A program made the translations under genes and the position numbers. A stretch of 64,000 nt of DNA from Bacteroidetes bacterium UBA6161 (lineage in GTDB: Bacteria > Bacteroidota > Bacteroidia > NS11-12g > UBA955): NCBI GenBank assembly GCA_002422315.1, contig DIUJ01000063.1:12483-76482 (forward strand). Direction: 5' to 3'. Under the pieces are notes generated by a model that saw nothing but the letters and a program-made list of their open reading frames with translations, was not told where the DNA came from and did not search any database. Below, piece by piece: positions 36,603-45,681 of this stretch; within the stretch, counting starts at the first letter, position 1, and each line of letters begins with the position of its first letter.

Positions 36603-37406
36603 TTAAATTGTTGCTAATCTTTCTACTAATATGGTTAATGTAAATATGATGTTCACTACCTGAAATATCATCATATTATCTTGTAATCCTTCTGAAAATG
36701 GTTTTCTAACCGTCTCTATATACACTATATCATCTGGTTGAAGCCTTACAATACTGCTTTTCATATCTCCAATGGTTTTGAGATTTACAACCTGAACTTC
36801 AGGATTTTTCAAATCTCCTCTAAGTACTCTTATATTGTACCCTTTAGCTTTGTTATCTAATCCTCCATAGGTAGCTATTACCTCCAAAAGATTAAGATTT
36901 GAGTTTTCAAAAGGAATAATCTTACCTCCTTGACTTCCAAGTACTACTATTCTTTTATTTGTAACTTTAGAAACCACGTACACTTCATTATACAGTTCTT
37001 CATACTTAACAGAAAGTAAGCTATCCAATTCAGAGATTTTCAATCCGCTAATGGTAAGCTTACCAATTACTGGGAAAAAACACGTGCCTGCTTCCGACAC
37101 CTCATAAACAGGTTTGCCGGCTACAGCAGTATTGGTAGAAGTAGTACTAGAAGAGCCTGAAGTAGCAGCAGGAACTAGTTTGCCACTAGGGTCTATAATT
37201 GCTTCTCCTAAATTTGTATACAGAGTAAATTGAAATTTATCTCCGGGTCTAAGGCTATACGCTACTAGGGTTTTTTCGTAAGCAGCAGACCAATTCAAAT
37301 CTTGACTATCTGTTTTTAAAATCACATTCGAGGTATAGGTTTTACAGCTACTTACTAGTATCAAAAAAGCTAAAAAGAATGCGATTAAAGATTTATTTAT
37401 TTCCAT
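36603..37406 (-). CDS. outer membrane polysaccharide export lipoprotein (Wza type)
   Basis: A 267-residue lipoprotein with signal MEINKSLIAFFLAFLILVSSC. The poly-export domain starts at YSLRPGDKFQFTLYTNLGEA and is followed by SLBB-like VYVVSKVTNKRIVVLGSQGG. A serine/threonine-rich insert (about 90-105, SGSSSTTSTNTAVAG) separates the strands. A C-terminal hydrophobic helix MMIFQVVNIIFTLTILVERL fits the outer-membrane helix of Wza or an inner-membrane anchor typical of Bacteroidota members. It lies between wzc and rfbA with a 10-base overlap with rfbA. Confidence 0.9.
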   Translation of the reverse strand: MEINKSLIAFFLAFLILVSSCKTYTSNVILKTDSQDLNWSAAYEKTLVAYSLRPGDKFQFTLYTNLGEAIIDPSGKLVPAATSGSSSTTSTNTAVAGKPVYEVSEAGTCFFPVIGKLTISGLKISELDSLLSVKYEELYNEVYVVSKVTNKRIVVLGSQGGKIIPFENSNLNLLEVIATYGGLDNKAKGYNIRVLRGDLKNPEVQVVNLKTIGDMKSSIVRLQPDDIVYIETVRKPFSEGLQDNMMIFQVVNIIFTLTILVERLATI

Positions 37407-38272
37407 TGTTTATTTTTTAACAAACCAAGTAAATATGTTCCATAACCTGACTTGGTAAGTGGTTTTGCTATTTCCTCTAATTGTTTGTCGTCTATATAGC
37501 CCATTCTCCAGGCTACCTCCTCTATACATCCAACCTTAAGTCCTTGCCTTTCTTCAATAACCTGAACAAACTGTCCAGCTTGCATGAGTGAATTAAAGGT
37601 TCCCGTGTCCAACCAAGCAGTACCTCTTTGCATTAAACCAACTTTTAGTTTACCTTGTTTTAAATATTCTCTATTTACATCAGTAATTTCATATTCGCCT
37701 CTTGCAGAAGGTTTTAGATTTTTGCTGATCTCTACCACTGTGTTGTCATAGAAATAAAGGCCTGGTACTGCAAAATTCGACTTTGGAGAAGATGGTTTTT
37801 CTTCTATGGATACCGCAGTTTGATTTTGATCAAACTCCACCACACCGTATCTTTCTGGGTCTGAAACATGGTATGCAAAGACTATTCCACCTTGAGGGTT
37901 GCTGCAACTTTTAAGCAATGACTGAAAGTTTGCACCAAAGAAAATATTGTCTCCTAAAATAAGAGAAACGGAATCCTTTCCTATAAATTTTTCCCCTATT
38001 ACAAACGCTTGAGCCAACCCATTAGGTACTTCTTGAACCGCGTATGAAAAAGAGCATCCTATTGTAGAACCGTCTCCCAATAATTTTTCAAAAAGCGGAA
38101 GGTCATGTGGGGTACTAATAATTAAAATCTCTTTAATTCCTGCCATCATTAAAACCGACAATGGATAATAAATCATTGGCTTGTCATAAATAGGCATCAA
38201 CTGTTTGCTAATTGCAATTGTTAGTGGATGCAATCTTGTACCGGAACCTCCTGCTAAAATTATTCCTTTCAT
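37397..38272 (-). CDS. rfbA: glucose-1-phosphate thymidylyltransferase
   Basis: Makes dTDP-glucose from glucose-1-phosphate and dTTP, the first step to dTDP-rhamnose and related sugars. 291 residues from the ATG at 38272 (a TTG three codons earlier is less likely). The nucleotidyltransferase signature MKGIILAGGSGTRLHPLT is at the N-terminus, with KQLMPIYDKPMIYYPL, LILGDNIFFG, the sugar-binding IEEKPSSPKSNFAVPGLYFY and GRGTAWLDTGT-like QRGTAWLDTGTFNSL. It precedes wza and follows rfbB, so sugar activation and export are transcribed together. Confidence 0.95.
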   Translation of the reverse strand: MKGIILAGGSGTRLHPLTIAISKQLMPIYDKPMIYYPLSVLMMAGIKEILIISTPHDLPLFEKLLGDGSTIGCSFSYAVQEVPNGLAQAFVIGEKFIGKDSVSLILGDNIFFGANFQSLLKSCSNPQGGIVFAYHVSDPERYGVVEFDQNQTAVSIEEKPSSPKSNFAVPGLYFYDNTVVEISKNLKPSARGEYEITDVNREYLKQGKLKVGLMQRGTAWLDTGTFNSLMQAGQFVQVIEERQGLKVGCIEEVAWRMGYIDDKQLEEIAKPLTKSGYGTYLLGLLKNKQWK

Positions 38273-38299
38273 TTTGTGCAAAGTTAATGTATAATTTGT

Positions 38300-39349
38300 T
38301 TATCTATTGGTATATTGTTTTTCATAGTATTGCAAATACTCTCCACTTGTTATTTTTTGAAGCCAATCGTTGTTCTGTAGATACCAATCAATTGTTTTAT
38401 CTAGTCCCTGTTCAAATGTTACGGATGGTTCCCACCCCAATTCATTCATCAGTTTAGAGGAATCTATAGCATACCTAAAATCATGTCCTGCCCTATCTGT
38501 AACGTAGCTTATTAACTGCTCAGAATCTCCAGTATTTCTTCCTAACTTTTGGTCCATTATCATACACATTAATTTGATAAGATCTATGTTTTTCCATTCG
38601 TTATTCCCTCCTATATTGTATGTTTCTCCAATTTTTCCATTGTGGAAAATAACATCAATAGCTCTTGCATGGTCCTCTACCCAAAGCCAATCTCTAACAT
38701 TTTCTCCTTTGCCATATACCGGAAGGGGCTTGTTGTTTTTTATATTATGTACAAAAAGTGGAATTAACTTTTCTGGAAACTGATGGGAGCCATAGTTGTT
38801 AGAGCAGTTAGAAAGTATGGTATTAATTCCGAAAGTGGTATGGTATGCCCTTACAAAATGATCCGAGGAAGCTTTAGAAGCGGAGTAAGGTGAATTAGGG
38901 TCATAAGGAGTTGTTTCTACAAATTTGCCAGTTTCTCCTAATTCGCCATAAACCTCATCTGTGCTTATGTGATAAAACAGGTCTTTTTTAACATCCGAAT
39001 ACGTTTTAAATGCTTGTAGTAAATTTACCGTGCCTAAAACATTTGTTTTAACAAAACTCAGGGGGTCTAAAATAGATCTGTCTACATGCGATTCTGCCGC
39101 CAAATGAATTACACCATTAAAAGCATGTTTCTGAAACAACTCATTAATAAATACCGTATCTACAATATCTCCTTTTACAAAAGTGTAATTGGGTTTTGAC
39201 TCTATATCCTTTAGGTTTTCTAGGTTTCCTGCATAGGTAAGCTTATCCAAGTTATAAATTTCATACTCTGGGTATTTGCTCACAAAAAGCCTAACGACAT
39301 GAGAGCCTATAAATCCAGCTCCGCCAGTAATCAATATTTTTTTACTCAT
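38300..39349 (-). CDS. rfbB: dTDP-glucose 4,6-dehydratase
   Basis: Converts dTDP-glucose to dTDP-4-keto-6-deoxyglucose. 349 residues of the extended SDR fold. NAD-binding ITGGAGFIGSHVVRLFV, HLAAESHVDRSI, the catalytic STDEVYGELG (Asp-Glu pair) and YSASKASSDHFVRAY (Tyr-x3-Lys) are all intact, as is RDWLWVEDHARAID. rfbC and rfbD are not in the window, so the final sugar is uncertain. It overlaps the FKBP gene by 8 bases. Confidence 0.95.
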   Translation of the reverse strand: MSKKILITGGAGFIGSHVVRLFVSKYPEYEIYNLDKLTYAGNLENLKDIESKPNYTFVKGDIVDTVFINELFQKHAFNGVIHLAAESHVDRSILDPLSFVKTNVLGTVNLLQAFKTYSDVKKDLFYHISTDEVYGELGETGKFVETTPYDPNSPYSASKASSDHFVRAYHTTFGINTILSNCSNNYGSHQFPEKLIPLFVHNIKNNKPLPVYGKGENVRDWLWVEDHARAIDVIFHNGKIGETYNIGGNNEWKNIDLIKLMCMIMDQKLGRNTGDSEQLISYVTDRAGHDFRYAIDSSKLMNELGWEPSVTFEQGLDKTIDWYLQNNDWLQKITSGEYLQYYEKQYTNR

Positions 39350-40223
39350 CTTTTTTTACTTTCAATAAATTAATTTCATAAACCAATGTAGAATAGGGGG
39401 GAATAATGTTCCCTACTTTTTTATCTTGAAAACCATGGTCAAAAGGGATAAGAAAGGTTGCTTTTTCTCCTTCTTTCATTAGACCGATTATTTGATTTAT
39501 AACTGCAGGTTTTACATCGGGGTCTCCGTATTTAAATGAAGCAGCTTGACCCATTAAGTATGAATTAACAAACTCTGCTTGGGTTTTTAGCACCCTGCCT
39601 ACATAATGAAATTCAACCCAATCGCCTTGAATTGGCTTCTTGCCTTGGCTAGGTTGATTTATAAAATACCTTACACCGTTTTCTTGCCTTAGGTCTTGCC
39701 ACCCTTTTTGTTTAAAAAAACCATCCATGTTCTCCACTTCTTCTTTCCATTTTCCCACTTTTTCTTCTATTAAGAATGTTTCAAACTCTTTGGCTGTCAT
39801 ATACTTATTTAGTTTTACTACAAACTTCAGATCTGTGCCTTTTTCTACATTTTCAGGCAATTCGTCTACCCCTTTTGTTTTCAAATAAAAAGAATCTGCA
39901 GAGATCAAAAAAGCCATACTATCGCCTTCCGACATGATTTTAAAAGCATCAAAAATATCTCCTCCTTTATGTGTTTGGGGATAAATAGGTAGTCTTTCTT
40001 CTGCATTGTTCTGATATGTGCTGTACACTAGGCTATCCTTGTTATTTAGGATATAATAATGAACAAAAACAACATCTCCTTGAGAGGGTAGCACGATTTT
40101 TTTACTTTTTTTCAAATACTTAAAACGAATACCGCTCTCTGCCTTATCAAAATCATTCCTATTGCATGAGGCTAAAAACAAGCTGGCAAGAGTTATAAGA
40201 AAATAAATTTTTACTTTATTCAT
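39342..40223 (-). CDS. lipoprotein with two FKBP-type peptidyl-prolyl isomerase domains
   Basis: 293 residues with lipobox LFLASC (Cys near 20). Two FKBP-like domains are seen: a first degenerate one (about 45-145, GDVVFVHYYILNNKDSLV, FDAFKIMSEGDSMAFLI) and a second (about 195-290, GDWVEFHYVGRVLKTQ, GLMKEGEKATFLIPF, IPPYSTLVYEINLLKV). It is probably a periplasmic or outer-membrane-facing folding factor, resembling the GldI-like FKBP lipoproteins of gliding bacteria, though direct orthology is not shown. It sits between nrnA and rfbB with 8-base overlaps on both sides. Confidence 0.85.
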   Translation of the reverse strand: MNKVKIYFLITLASLFLASCNRNDFDKAESGIRFKYLKKSKKIVLPSQGDVVFVHYYILNNKDSLVYSTYQNNAEERLPIYPQTHKGGDIFDAFKIMSEGDSMAFLISADSFYLKTKGVDELPENVEKGTDLKFVVKLNKYMTAKEFETFLIEEKVGKWKEEVENMDGFFKQKGWQDLRQENGVRYFINQPSQGKKPIQGDWVEFHYVGRVLKTQAEFVNSYLMGQAASFKYGDPDVKPAVINQIIGLMKEGEKATFLIPFDHGFQDKKVGNIIPPYSTLVYEINLLKVKKDE

Positions 40224-41235
40224 TACTCAATTCTTTTGTGTACAAAGGTAAAATAGATTTTAGTTTTTTTACAGTTTCTTCCAAAGACATTGAGGAGCTT
40301 CCTCCAGCTGCATTAATATGGCCGCCTCCTTCAAAATGTTTCTTTGCAATTTCATTTACGTTTAAAGACCCTTTTGACCTAAAACTCATTTTTACCAAAA
40401 CCGTTCGGTCTATAACCAAAACTGCAAGTTTTACCCCCTGAACAGCTAATCCATAATTTACTAGGCCCTCTGTATCTCCTGTTTTTACATCATATTTTTT
40501 CAAATCCTCTGCACTAAGCCATAGAATAGCGGTATTTAGATTCTGTAATACCTCCATTCTTTCAGAAATTGCAAAACCTATTAATTTTAGTCTTTTTTCT
40601 GTAAAACTATCAAACACTCTGTCATAAATCTCCGATTGGTCTACCCCTGTCTCTAGTAAATTTGCTGCAATTCTAAGCGTATTTGCATTGGTTCCTCTAT
40701 ACCTAAAACTGCCTGTATCGGTAACTAGTCCTGTATACAAACACAAGGCAATATTCTTGTCAATAAGATTTTCATAGCCTTCTTTTACTATAAACCTGTA
40801 AATCAACTCGCAAGTAGAACTTGCTTTGGGGTCCCACCATTGGTTATCAAAAAAAGTGTCTGGTTCTTGGTGGTGGTCTATAAGTATACATTTTGCCTGA
40901 GACAAAGAAACAAGCTGTCCCATGTCATTGATTCTGGATAGTTTGTTAAAATCTAAGCAAAAAACCCAATCTGCTTTTTCTATTAAGTCTTTGCATTTTT
41001 GAGGGCATTCTTCAAAATTCAAAACGGTATTGTTTTGAGGTAGCCAATTTAAAAAAGAGGCATAATCGGTAGGGGTAATAACCGTAGGACTCAATCCTAA
41101 TTTTATAAGAAAATTATACAAACCTAAAGTTGAACCCATAGCATCGCCATCTGGCTTGTGGTGGGTAGTGATAACAATTCTTGTTTCTTTGTTTTCTAAT
41201 AATGAAGGCAGTATGGGGCTATAAATAGGGTTCAA
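40216..41235 (-). CDS. DHH-family phosphoesterase, NrnA-like nanoRNase / pAp phosphatase
   Basis: 339 residues. The DHH core has ITTHHKPDGDAMGSTLGL (about 23-40), FCLDFNKL, and the DHH motif in CILIDHHQEPD. The C-terminal DHHA1 domain ends GGGHINAAGGSSSMS. NrnA-type enzymes degrade 2-5 nt RNA and 3'-phosphoadenosine-5'-phosphate. The start must be TTG at 41235, because an in-frame stop lies two codons upstream (TAA-TAC-AAA-TTG) and the next Met is inside the catalytic motif. It overlaps the FKBP gene by 8 bases and follows mlaF after 61. Confidence 0.88.
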   Translation of the reverse strand: MNPIYSPILPSLLENKETRIVITTHHKPDGDAMGSTLGLYNFLIKLGLSPTVITPTDYASFLNWLPQNNTVLNFEECPQKCKDLIEKADWVFCLDFNKLSRINDMGQLVSLSQAKCILIDHHQEPDTFFDNQWWDPKASSTCELIYRFIVKEGYENLIDKNIALCLYTGLVTDTGSFRYRGTNANTLRIAANLLETGVDQSEIYDRVFDSFTEKRLKLIGFAISERMEVLQNLNTAILWLSAEDLKKYDVKTGDTEGLVNYGLAVQGVKLAVLVIDRTVLVKMSFRSKGSLNVNEIAKKHFEGGGHINAAGGSSSMSLEETVKKLKSILPLYTKELSNE

Positions 41236-41296
41236 TTTGTATTAATTTAAAAGTTTGGCAAATTTCTTGAATAAATTTTTAAAGGCAATAGAAAAG

Positions 41297-42034
41297 TTAA
41301 ACAAAAAAGCTTGCCTTAATAAAGTCTCCTAGTTCTGGGATTTCCTTGGAAGATGCTAAAAGATTGTGTCTATCCCCTTCCCACCATATTTTACCTTTGT
41401 TCATAAACACAATTTTATCTGCTATATCAAAAACTGTTTTCATATCGTGAGAATTAATAATGGTTGTGATTTGAAATTCTTCGGTAATGTCTTTAAGTAA
41501 CTTATCGATTACCCTAGAGGTAATTGGGTCAAGACCAGAATTGGGCTCGTCACAAAAAAGGTATTTTATATCTAAAGCTATGGCCCTTGCGATTCCAACT
41601 CTTTTTTTCATTCCTCCACTTATTTCAGCAGGATACTTATTGTTTACACCCACAAGGTTAACTTTTTGCAAGCAAAAATCTACTCTTTCTCTAATTTCTC
41701 TTTTTGTAAAGTCTGTAAACATCTTCAGTGGGAATTCTATGTTTTGTTCTACGGTTAGGGAATCAAAAAGCGCTGTGCCTTGAAAAAGCATTCCTAGTTC
41801 TCTTCTAACTTCTCTAAGTTGAGCATAATCTAAAGCTAAAAAATCCCTGTTGTCATAAAACAAGTTTCCTGTTTCTGGTTTTTCCAGGCCCACCATACAT
41901 TTCATTAAAACACTTTTTCCACCCCCAGAGGCACCAATTACCAAATTGCTTTTGCCCGGCATAAATATTGCTGAGATATCATGAAGCACATGCACCTCGC
42001 CAAATGATTTATTTAATTTTATTAATTCTATCAT
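41297..42034 (-). CDS. MlaF-type ABC transporter ATP-binding protein
   Basis: 245 residues from MIELIKLNKSFGEVHVLHDI. Walker A IGASGGGKSVL, Q-loop LGMLFQGTALFDSLTV, signature EISGGMKKRVGIARAIA, Walker B YLFCDEPNSGLDP and the H-loop INSHDMKTVFDIADKI. The SGGMKKR signature and paired MlaE permease place it in the phospholipid transport (Mla) family. The start codon overlaps the stop of the permease gene (TAATG), so the longer frame from 42088 is rejected. No MlaD gene is adjacent. Confidence 0.9.
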   Translation of the reverse strand: MIELIKLNKSFGEVHVLHDISAIFMPGKSNLVIGASGGGKSVLMKCMVGLEKPETGNLFYDNRDFLALDYAQLREVRRELGMLFQGTALFDSLTVEQNIEFPLKMFTDFTKREIRERVDFCLQKVNLVGVNNKYPAEISGGMKKRVGIARAIALDIKYLFCDEPNSGLDPITSRVIDKLLKDITEEFQITTIINSHDMKTVFDIADKIVFMNKGKIWWEGDRHNLLASSKEIPELGDFIKASFFV

Positions 42035-42780
42035 TATTTTAACAGTAATTGGGCCAAAATATAATCCGCAACAAGAATCATAACACAACTAAAAACAACC
42101 GCTCTTGTACTAGAAGCTCCTACTTCCAAAGCACCACCCTTTGTAAAGTAGCCTTGGTAAGCAGAAATGGAGGTTATTATAAATGCAAAAGTAAATACTT
42201 TTAGTATAGAGAAAAAGACAACAAAGCCGCTGAATGTCTCCCTCGCTCCTTCCATAAATTGTGCCTGAGTTAAAATACCAGAAAGATTGCCAGCAGTAAT
42301 CCCTCCCCAAATGCTAAGTACCATAGAAATAATATTCAGAAGGGGGAACATAAGCATTGCAGCTATGATTTTGGGCAACACAAGATATCCGCTTGCATTT
42401 ATCCCCATTACATCCAAGGCGTCTATTTGCTCTGTAACTTTCATGGTGCCAATTTCAGAAGCTACATGCGAACCTACTTTTCCAGCCAAAACCAAGGACA
42501 TAATAGTAGGTGAAAGTTCTAAGATTGTAGAATCTGATACAATTTGCCCAATAACCGACATAGGAATATAACTTACCACTAATTGATACGCGGTTTGAAC
42601 GGTTGTAACGGCTCCAATAAAAACAGAGATAATGGCAACAATTGGAAAAGAACCTATGCCAATATTGTTCATTTCTTCAAAAACTCGTTTAACATAAACC
42701 TTAAGTTTTTCGGGTCTATAAAACATACTTTTAAGGAAAAGTAAGTACCTTCCAAAGTGATAAATATAATTAAATTTCAT
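42034..42780 (-). CDS. MlaE-type ABC transporter permease
   Basis: A 248-residue inner-membrane permease of the MlaE family. Motifs: IGIGSFPIVAIISVFIGAVT near residue 40, SPTIMSLVLAGKVGSHVASEIGTMKVTEQIDALDVMGI (about 90-127, with the conserved EIGTM-x-VTEQIDAL) and five or so hydrophobic helices. It should move phospholipid between the membranes, energised by the following ATPase. It is divergent from the SDR gene with only 50 bases between them. Confidence 0.92.
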   Translation of the reverse strand: MKFNYIYHFGRYLLFLKSMFYRPEKLKVYVKRVFEEMNNIGIGSFPIVAIISVFIGAVTTVQTAYQLVVSYIPMSVIGQIVSDSTILELSPTIMSLVLAGKVGSHVASEIGTMKVTEQIDALDVMGINASGYLVLPKIIAAMLMFPLLNIISMVLSIWGGITAGNLSGILTQAQFMEGARETFSGFVVFFSILKVFTFAFIITSISAYQGYFTKGGALEVGASSTRAVVFSCVMILVADYILAQLLLK

Positions 42781-42830
42781 GGTCTAAAATGGGCTTGCTA
42801 ATATAGCAAGAATCTTGGAACTTTGACCCA

Positions 42831-43535
42831 ATGAAAAAAACAGCAATTATTACAGGCGGAACAAAAGGAATAGGAAGGGCTTTGGTGGAGGTCTTTATCA
42901 AAAATGGCTTTGATGTATTAACCAATTCGAGAGATAAACAACAACTAGAAACTCTTAAAACAGAAATGGATGCTATAGGCTCTGGTTGTTTACATTTCTA
43001 TTGTGCAGACTTTGAAAAAAAAGAAGAAGTTCTTGAATTTGCAAAATTTGCGAGTGATTTGTTTCCGTTACTAAACATTTTGATAAACAATGCCGGAATA
43101 TTTATTCCAGGCAAATCTACAGAAGAAGAAGAAGGGGTCTTCGAAAAAGAAATTTCTATAAATCTAGCAGCACCATACCACTTAACAAGGGCGTTACTTA
43201 GCAATATAGAAGAAAGTAAAGATGCATATATTTTTAACATGTGCAGTACCGCAAGTTTTGTACCATATACAAATGGTGGCAGCTACTGCATAAGTAAGTT
43301 TGGTCTTTTAGGATTTACTAAAATCTTGCGCCAAGAACTCAAAGAAAAGAGAATTGCAGTGAGTGCTGTTATGCCAGGCGCTACGCTTACTGATAGCTGG
43401 AAGGGCACTACCCTTTCCAAAGAAAATTTTATGCAACCTATCGATGTAGCAATGTTTATATGGATGGCTTGGGAAAACCGACACTTTTCAGTAATGGAAG
43501 AAATCGTTTTAAGACCGTACCCGGGCGATTTATAA
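42831..43535 (+). CDS. short-chain dehydrogenase/reductase
   Basis: 234 residues. Cofactor motif IITGGTKGIGRALVEVF (TGxxxGxG), NNAG in LNILINNAGIF, the catalytic serine in MCSTASFV, and YCISKFGLLGF (Tyr-x3-Lys). An end region VSAVMPGATLTDSW fits classical SDRs such as the 3-oxoacyl-ACP reductase family. The substrate is unknown. It is transcribed alone, divergent from mlaE. Confidence 0.88.
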   Translation: MKKTAIITGGTKGIGRALVEVFIKNGFDVLTNSRDKQQLETLKTEMDAIGSGCLHFYCADFEKKEEVLEFAKFASDLFPLLNILINNAGIFIPGKSTEEEEGVFEKEISINLAAPYHLTRALLSNIEESKDAYIFNMCSTASFVPYTNGGSYCISKFGLLGFTKILRQELKEKRIAVSAVMPGATLTDSWKGTTLSKENFMQPIDVAMFIWMAWENRHFSVMEEIVLRPYPGDL

Positions 43536-43614
43536 ACGGAAAATACAATCCATAAATATTCCGACTTTTACACTAACCTGAATTTTCTTTTATTTTAATA
43601 TTAACATACTTTAT

Positions 43615-43622
43615 TATATTTG
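43615..43622 (+). promoter_or_regulatory. -7 promoter element for the T9SS protein gene
   Basis: TATATTTG lies 21 bases before the ATG at 43644. No TTTG is present at the expected upstream distance. Confidence 0.45.
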
Positions 43623-43643
43623 CGGTTATAAACTAAATAGAAC

Positions 43644-45296
43644 ATGAGAAAAATTACTCTTACATTGGCCTGTATACTTGGCTTAGGGACTCTTTCCCAA
43701 GCTCAGGTTCTTGCCCCTTTAAAGATGGATATCCATCCTGACCAAAAAAACATTGTAGAGCCTTCCAGACCATCTCTTGAAAACCCAAGAAGAGAAGACG
43801 CATCTGGATGGTTTTCACACCTAAACGCTTATTCAGCTTTCAATGGTTTTACTGTACAAGGAAATACTTTTGTAAGTTGGTTATTCCCAGACACTGCGAA
43901 ACTCATCAACTCTGATGGTTCTTCTCGTAGAGTTTATTTCTCTACAACTGGAAGTACTTTCGACCCAAAAGATCCTGTTTTCTTTAATTCCCCTGCACAA
44001 TTTAGCAGATTTACCACTTATACTTGGGACTCTTTGTCTTGGTTGCAATTTTACATTAGAAACAACGACTCTCTTATTCAAGAGCAAGGCATCCAAGCTA
44101 CAGCTTATTATGATGTAGTAGATTATTCTGCCCTTGCAGGAGTTACCGCTTCTGTTGATGGAGTAGACCTAATAGAAGGTACAGACTGGAATGCTGAAAC
44201 AAGCAACGATGTAACTGCTGCCAACCTAGCTGCAGCTATCAACAATATCGAATTGTTAGGTTTAAAATTATATCCTTCTACATCTACTGGTAATAGAGTG
44301 AATATTACTTTCTTTATCCCAGGTACCGATGGAAACGACGCTACTTTAAGTAGTTCTGATGCTACTAACCTAATGCCTTCTGGTGCTAACTTTACTGGTG
44401 GCGGGATAGAAGAAGTTTCTGTAGAAGTAGTAGATACCCTTTTTGTTCAGTATTTTACTACTGCAAATACAGGAATGACTTTTGGTTCATATTCAATAGG
44501 CGGTACAGGAAGCTATCAGTATGGTGTTCCAAGACCGGCTTCATGGAGTCAGCAATCCCTTATGAATGCAGCAGCATTTAAAGTAGATACTGTTTTATTG
44601 ACTGGAGAATTTGCAGATAGTATAGCTGGTACTCAGATCTTTGGAAGAGGGCTTGCTACAAGCATTGGCCAAGTAATTAACGGTGGAAACACTTTAAACG
44701 GGAACGACATTGCTACTACTTTCACTTTTAAACCAATGACTCCTTATACTATTAACGATACTTTGTTGTCTTTTAACACTTCTGCAACTCCTGCAAAAAA
44801 ACACAACCTTTTAGGTGTTCGTTTGGCTGCTTTTGATGGACATACTTACCACAACTCAAACCTAGAAGCAATAAACCATAGCTTAATTTCTAACCACGAA
44901 GTAAGATACGGACAAAACTTGTTCAACTTTTTGAGGGTTTATATTCCTGGCAACTTGTTCGGAAACTCTGTATTCCACGACAACTTCTACCACTTAACAA
45001 CGAATAACTTGAGTACTTCTAACCCAAGTTTAAACGGATATGCTTTAGGTAATGCTTTCCCTAACCCAACTTCTGGTGCTAGTAACATTACTATTCCATT
45101 TACACTTGGTGCAGGACAAAATGTAACGTTCACTCTTTCTGATGTAACTGGTAAGCAAATCAAAGCCGTTACTAAGTCTTTTGAGGCTGGCGAAAACTCT
45201 GTAAGTTTTGATGTTTCAGATCTAAACACTGGTGTTTATTTCTATACTATGAACTCTTCTGCTTTTAAATCTACTGGCAGAGTATTAGTTAAATAA
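43644..45296 (+). CDS. secreted protein with T9SS type A sorting domain and an inserted module
   Basis: 550 residues. Signal peptide MRKITLTLACILGLGTLSQAQ. The end (about 465-550: LGNAFPNPTSGASNITIPF, FTLSDVTGKQIKAV, SDLNTGVYFYTMNSSAFKS) is a clear T9SS type A sorting domain, so the protein should be exported and attached to or released from the surface. The middle (about 158-258) contains VDGVDLIEGTDWNAETSND, VTAANLAAAINNIEL and LSSSDATNLMPSGANFTGG. This resembles a short module I associate with phage tail and flagellar-hook proteins, flanked by YYDVVD and VEVVDTLF as if inserted. A terminator follows the gene. Function unknown. Confidence 0.82.
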   Translation: MRKITLTLACILGLGTLSQAQVLAPLKMDIHPDQKNIVEPSRPSLENPRREDASGWFSHLNAYSAFNGFTVQGNTFVSWLFPDTAKLINSDGSSRRVYFSTTGSTFDPKDPVFFNSPAQFSRFTTYTWDSLSWLQFYIRNNDSLIQEQGIQATAYYDVVDYSALAGVTASVDGVDLIEGTDWNAETSNDVTAANLAAAINNIELLGLKLYPSTSTGNRVNITFFIPGTDGNDATLSSSDATNLMPSGANFTGGGIEEVSVEVVDTLFVQYFTTANTGMTFGSYSIGGTGSYQYGVPRPASWSQQSLMNAAAFKVDTVLLTGEFADSIAGTQIFGRGLATSIGQVINGGNTLNGNDIATTFTFKPMTPYTINDTLLSFNTSATPAKKHNLLGVRLAAFDGHTYHNSNLEAINHSLISNHEVRYGQNLFNFLRVYIPGNLFGNSVFHDNFYHLTTNNLSTSNPSLNGYALGNAFPNPTSGASNITIPFTLGAGQNVTFTLSDVTGKQIKAVTKSFEAGENSVSFDVSDLNTGVYFYTMNSSAFKSTGRVLVK

Positions 45297-45317
45297 TCAA
45301 CTCTTTTCATATTAAGG

Positions 45318-45349
45318 AAGGGCTGTCCATAAAGGATGGCCCTTTTTTT
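45318..45349 (+). terminator. intrinsic terminator of the T9SS protein gene
   Basis: GGGCTGTCC (45320-45328) and GGATGGCCC (45334-45342) form a 9-bp stem with two G-U pairs around ATAAA, followed by seven T. It is 24 bases beyond the stop codon. Confidence 0.85.
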
Positions 45350-45681
45350 ATTCTTATCCTTTAATTGGTTTCAAAGAAATCTGTTCCAAAATTGCTTGCC
45401 TCAAATTTGACCGCAAAACAAATTGCTTTCCCCTCTTGCAGGTATTCTCTAACAATCAGCTCCTATATCAAATATTTGTGGTTGGCGACAAACTTCATAC
45501 ATGGGTAAAAGCGCATATACATAAAATATTTTCAAAGCCTTAAGCCAATTCTGTTTGTGATTTTATTACTTAAGTTATGGTAATGGCATTTGCTTTTCTC
45601 TTTAGTGGTCCTTCTATATACTTTAAAATGGAACGGACTTATAAACAACAAGAAATTATCACCTTAGAATGGTTAGATTTA
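45350..45681. other. intergenic region between two convergent T9SS genes
   Basis: 332 bases without a recognisable gene, repeat or RNA. A short plus-strand frame from an ATG at 45576 (47 codons) looks accidental. I see no terminator for the minus-strand gene that ends at 45682. Confidence 0.4.
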
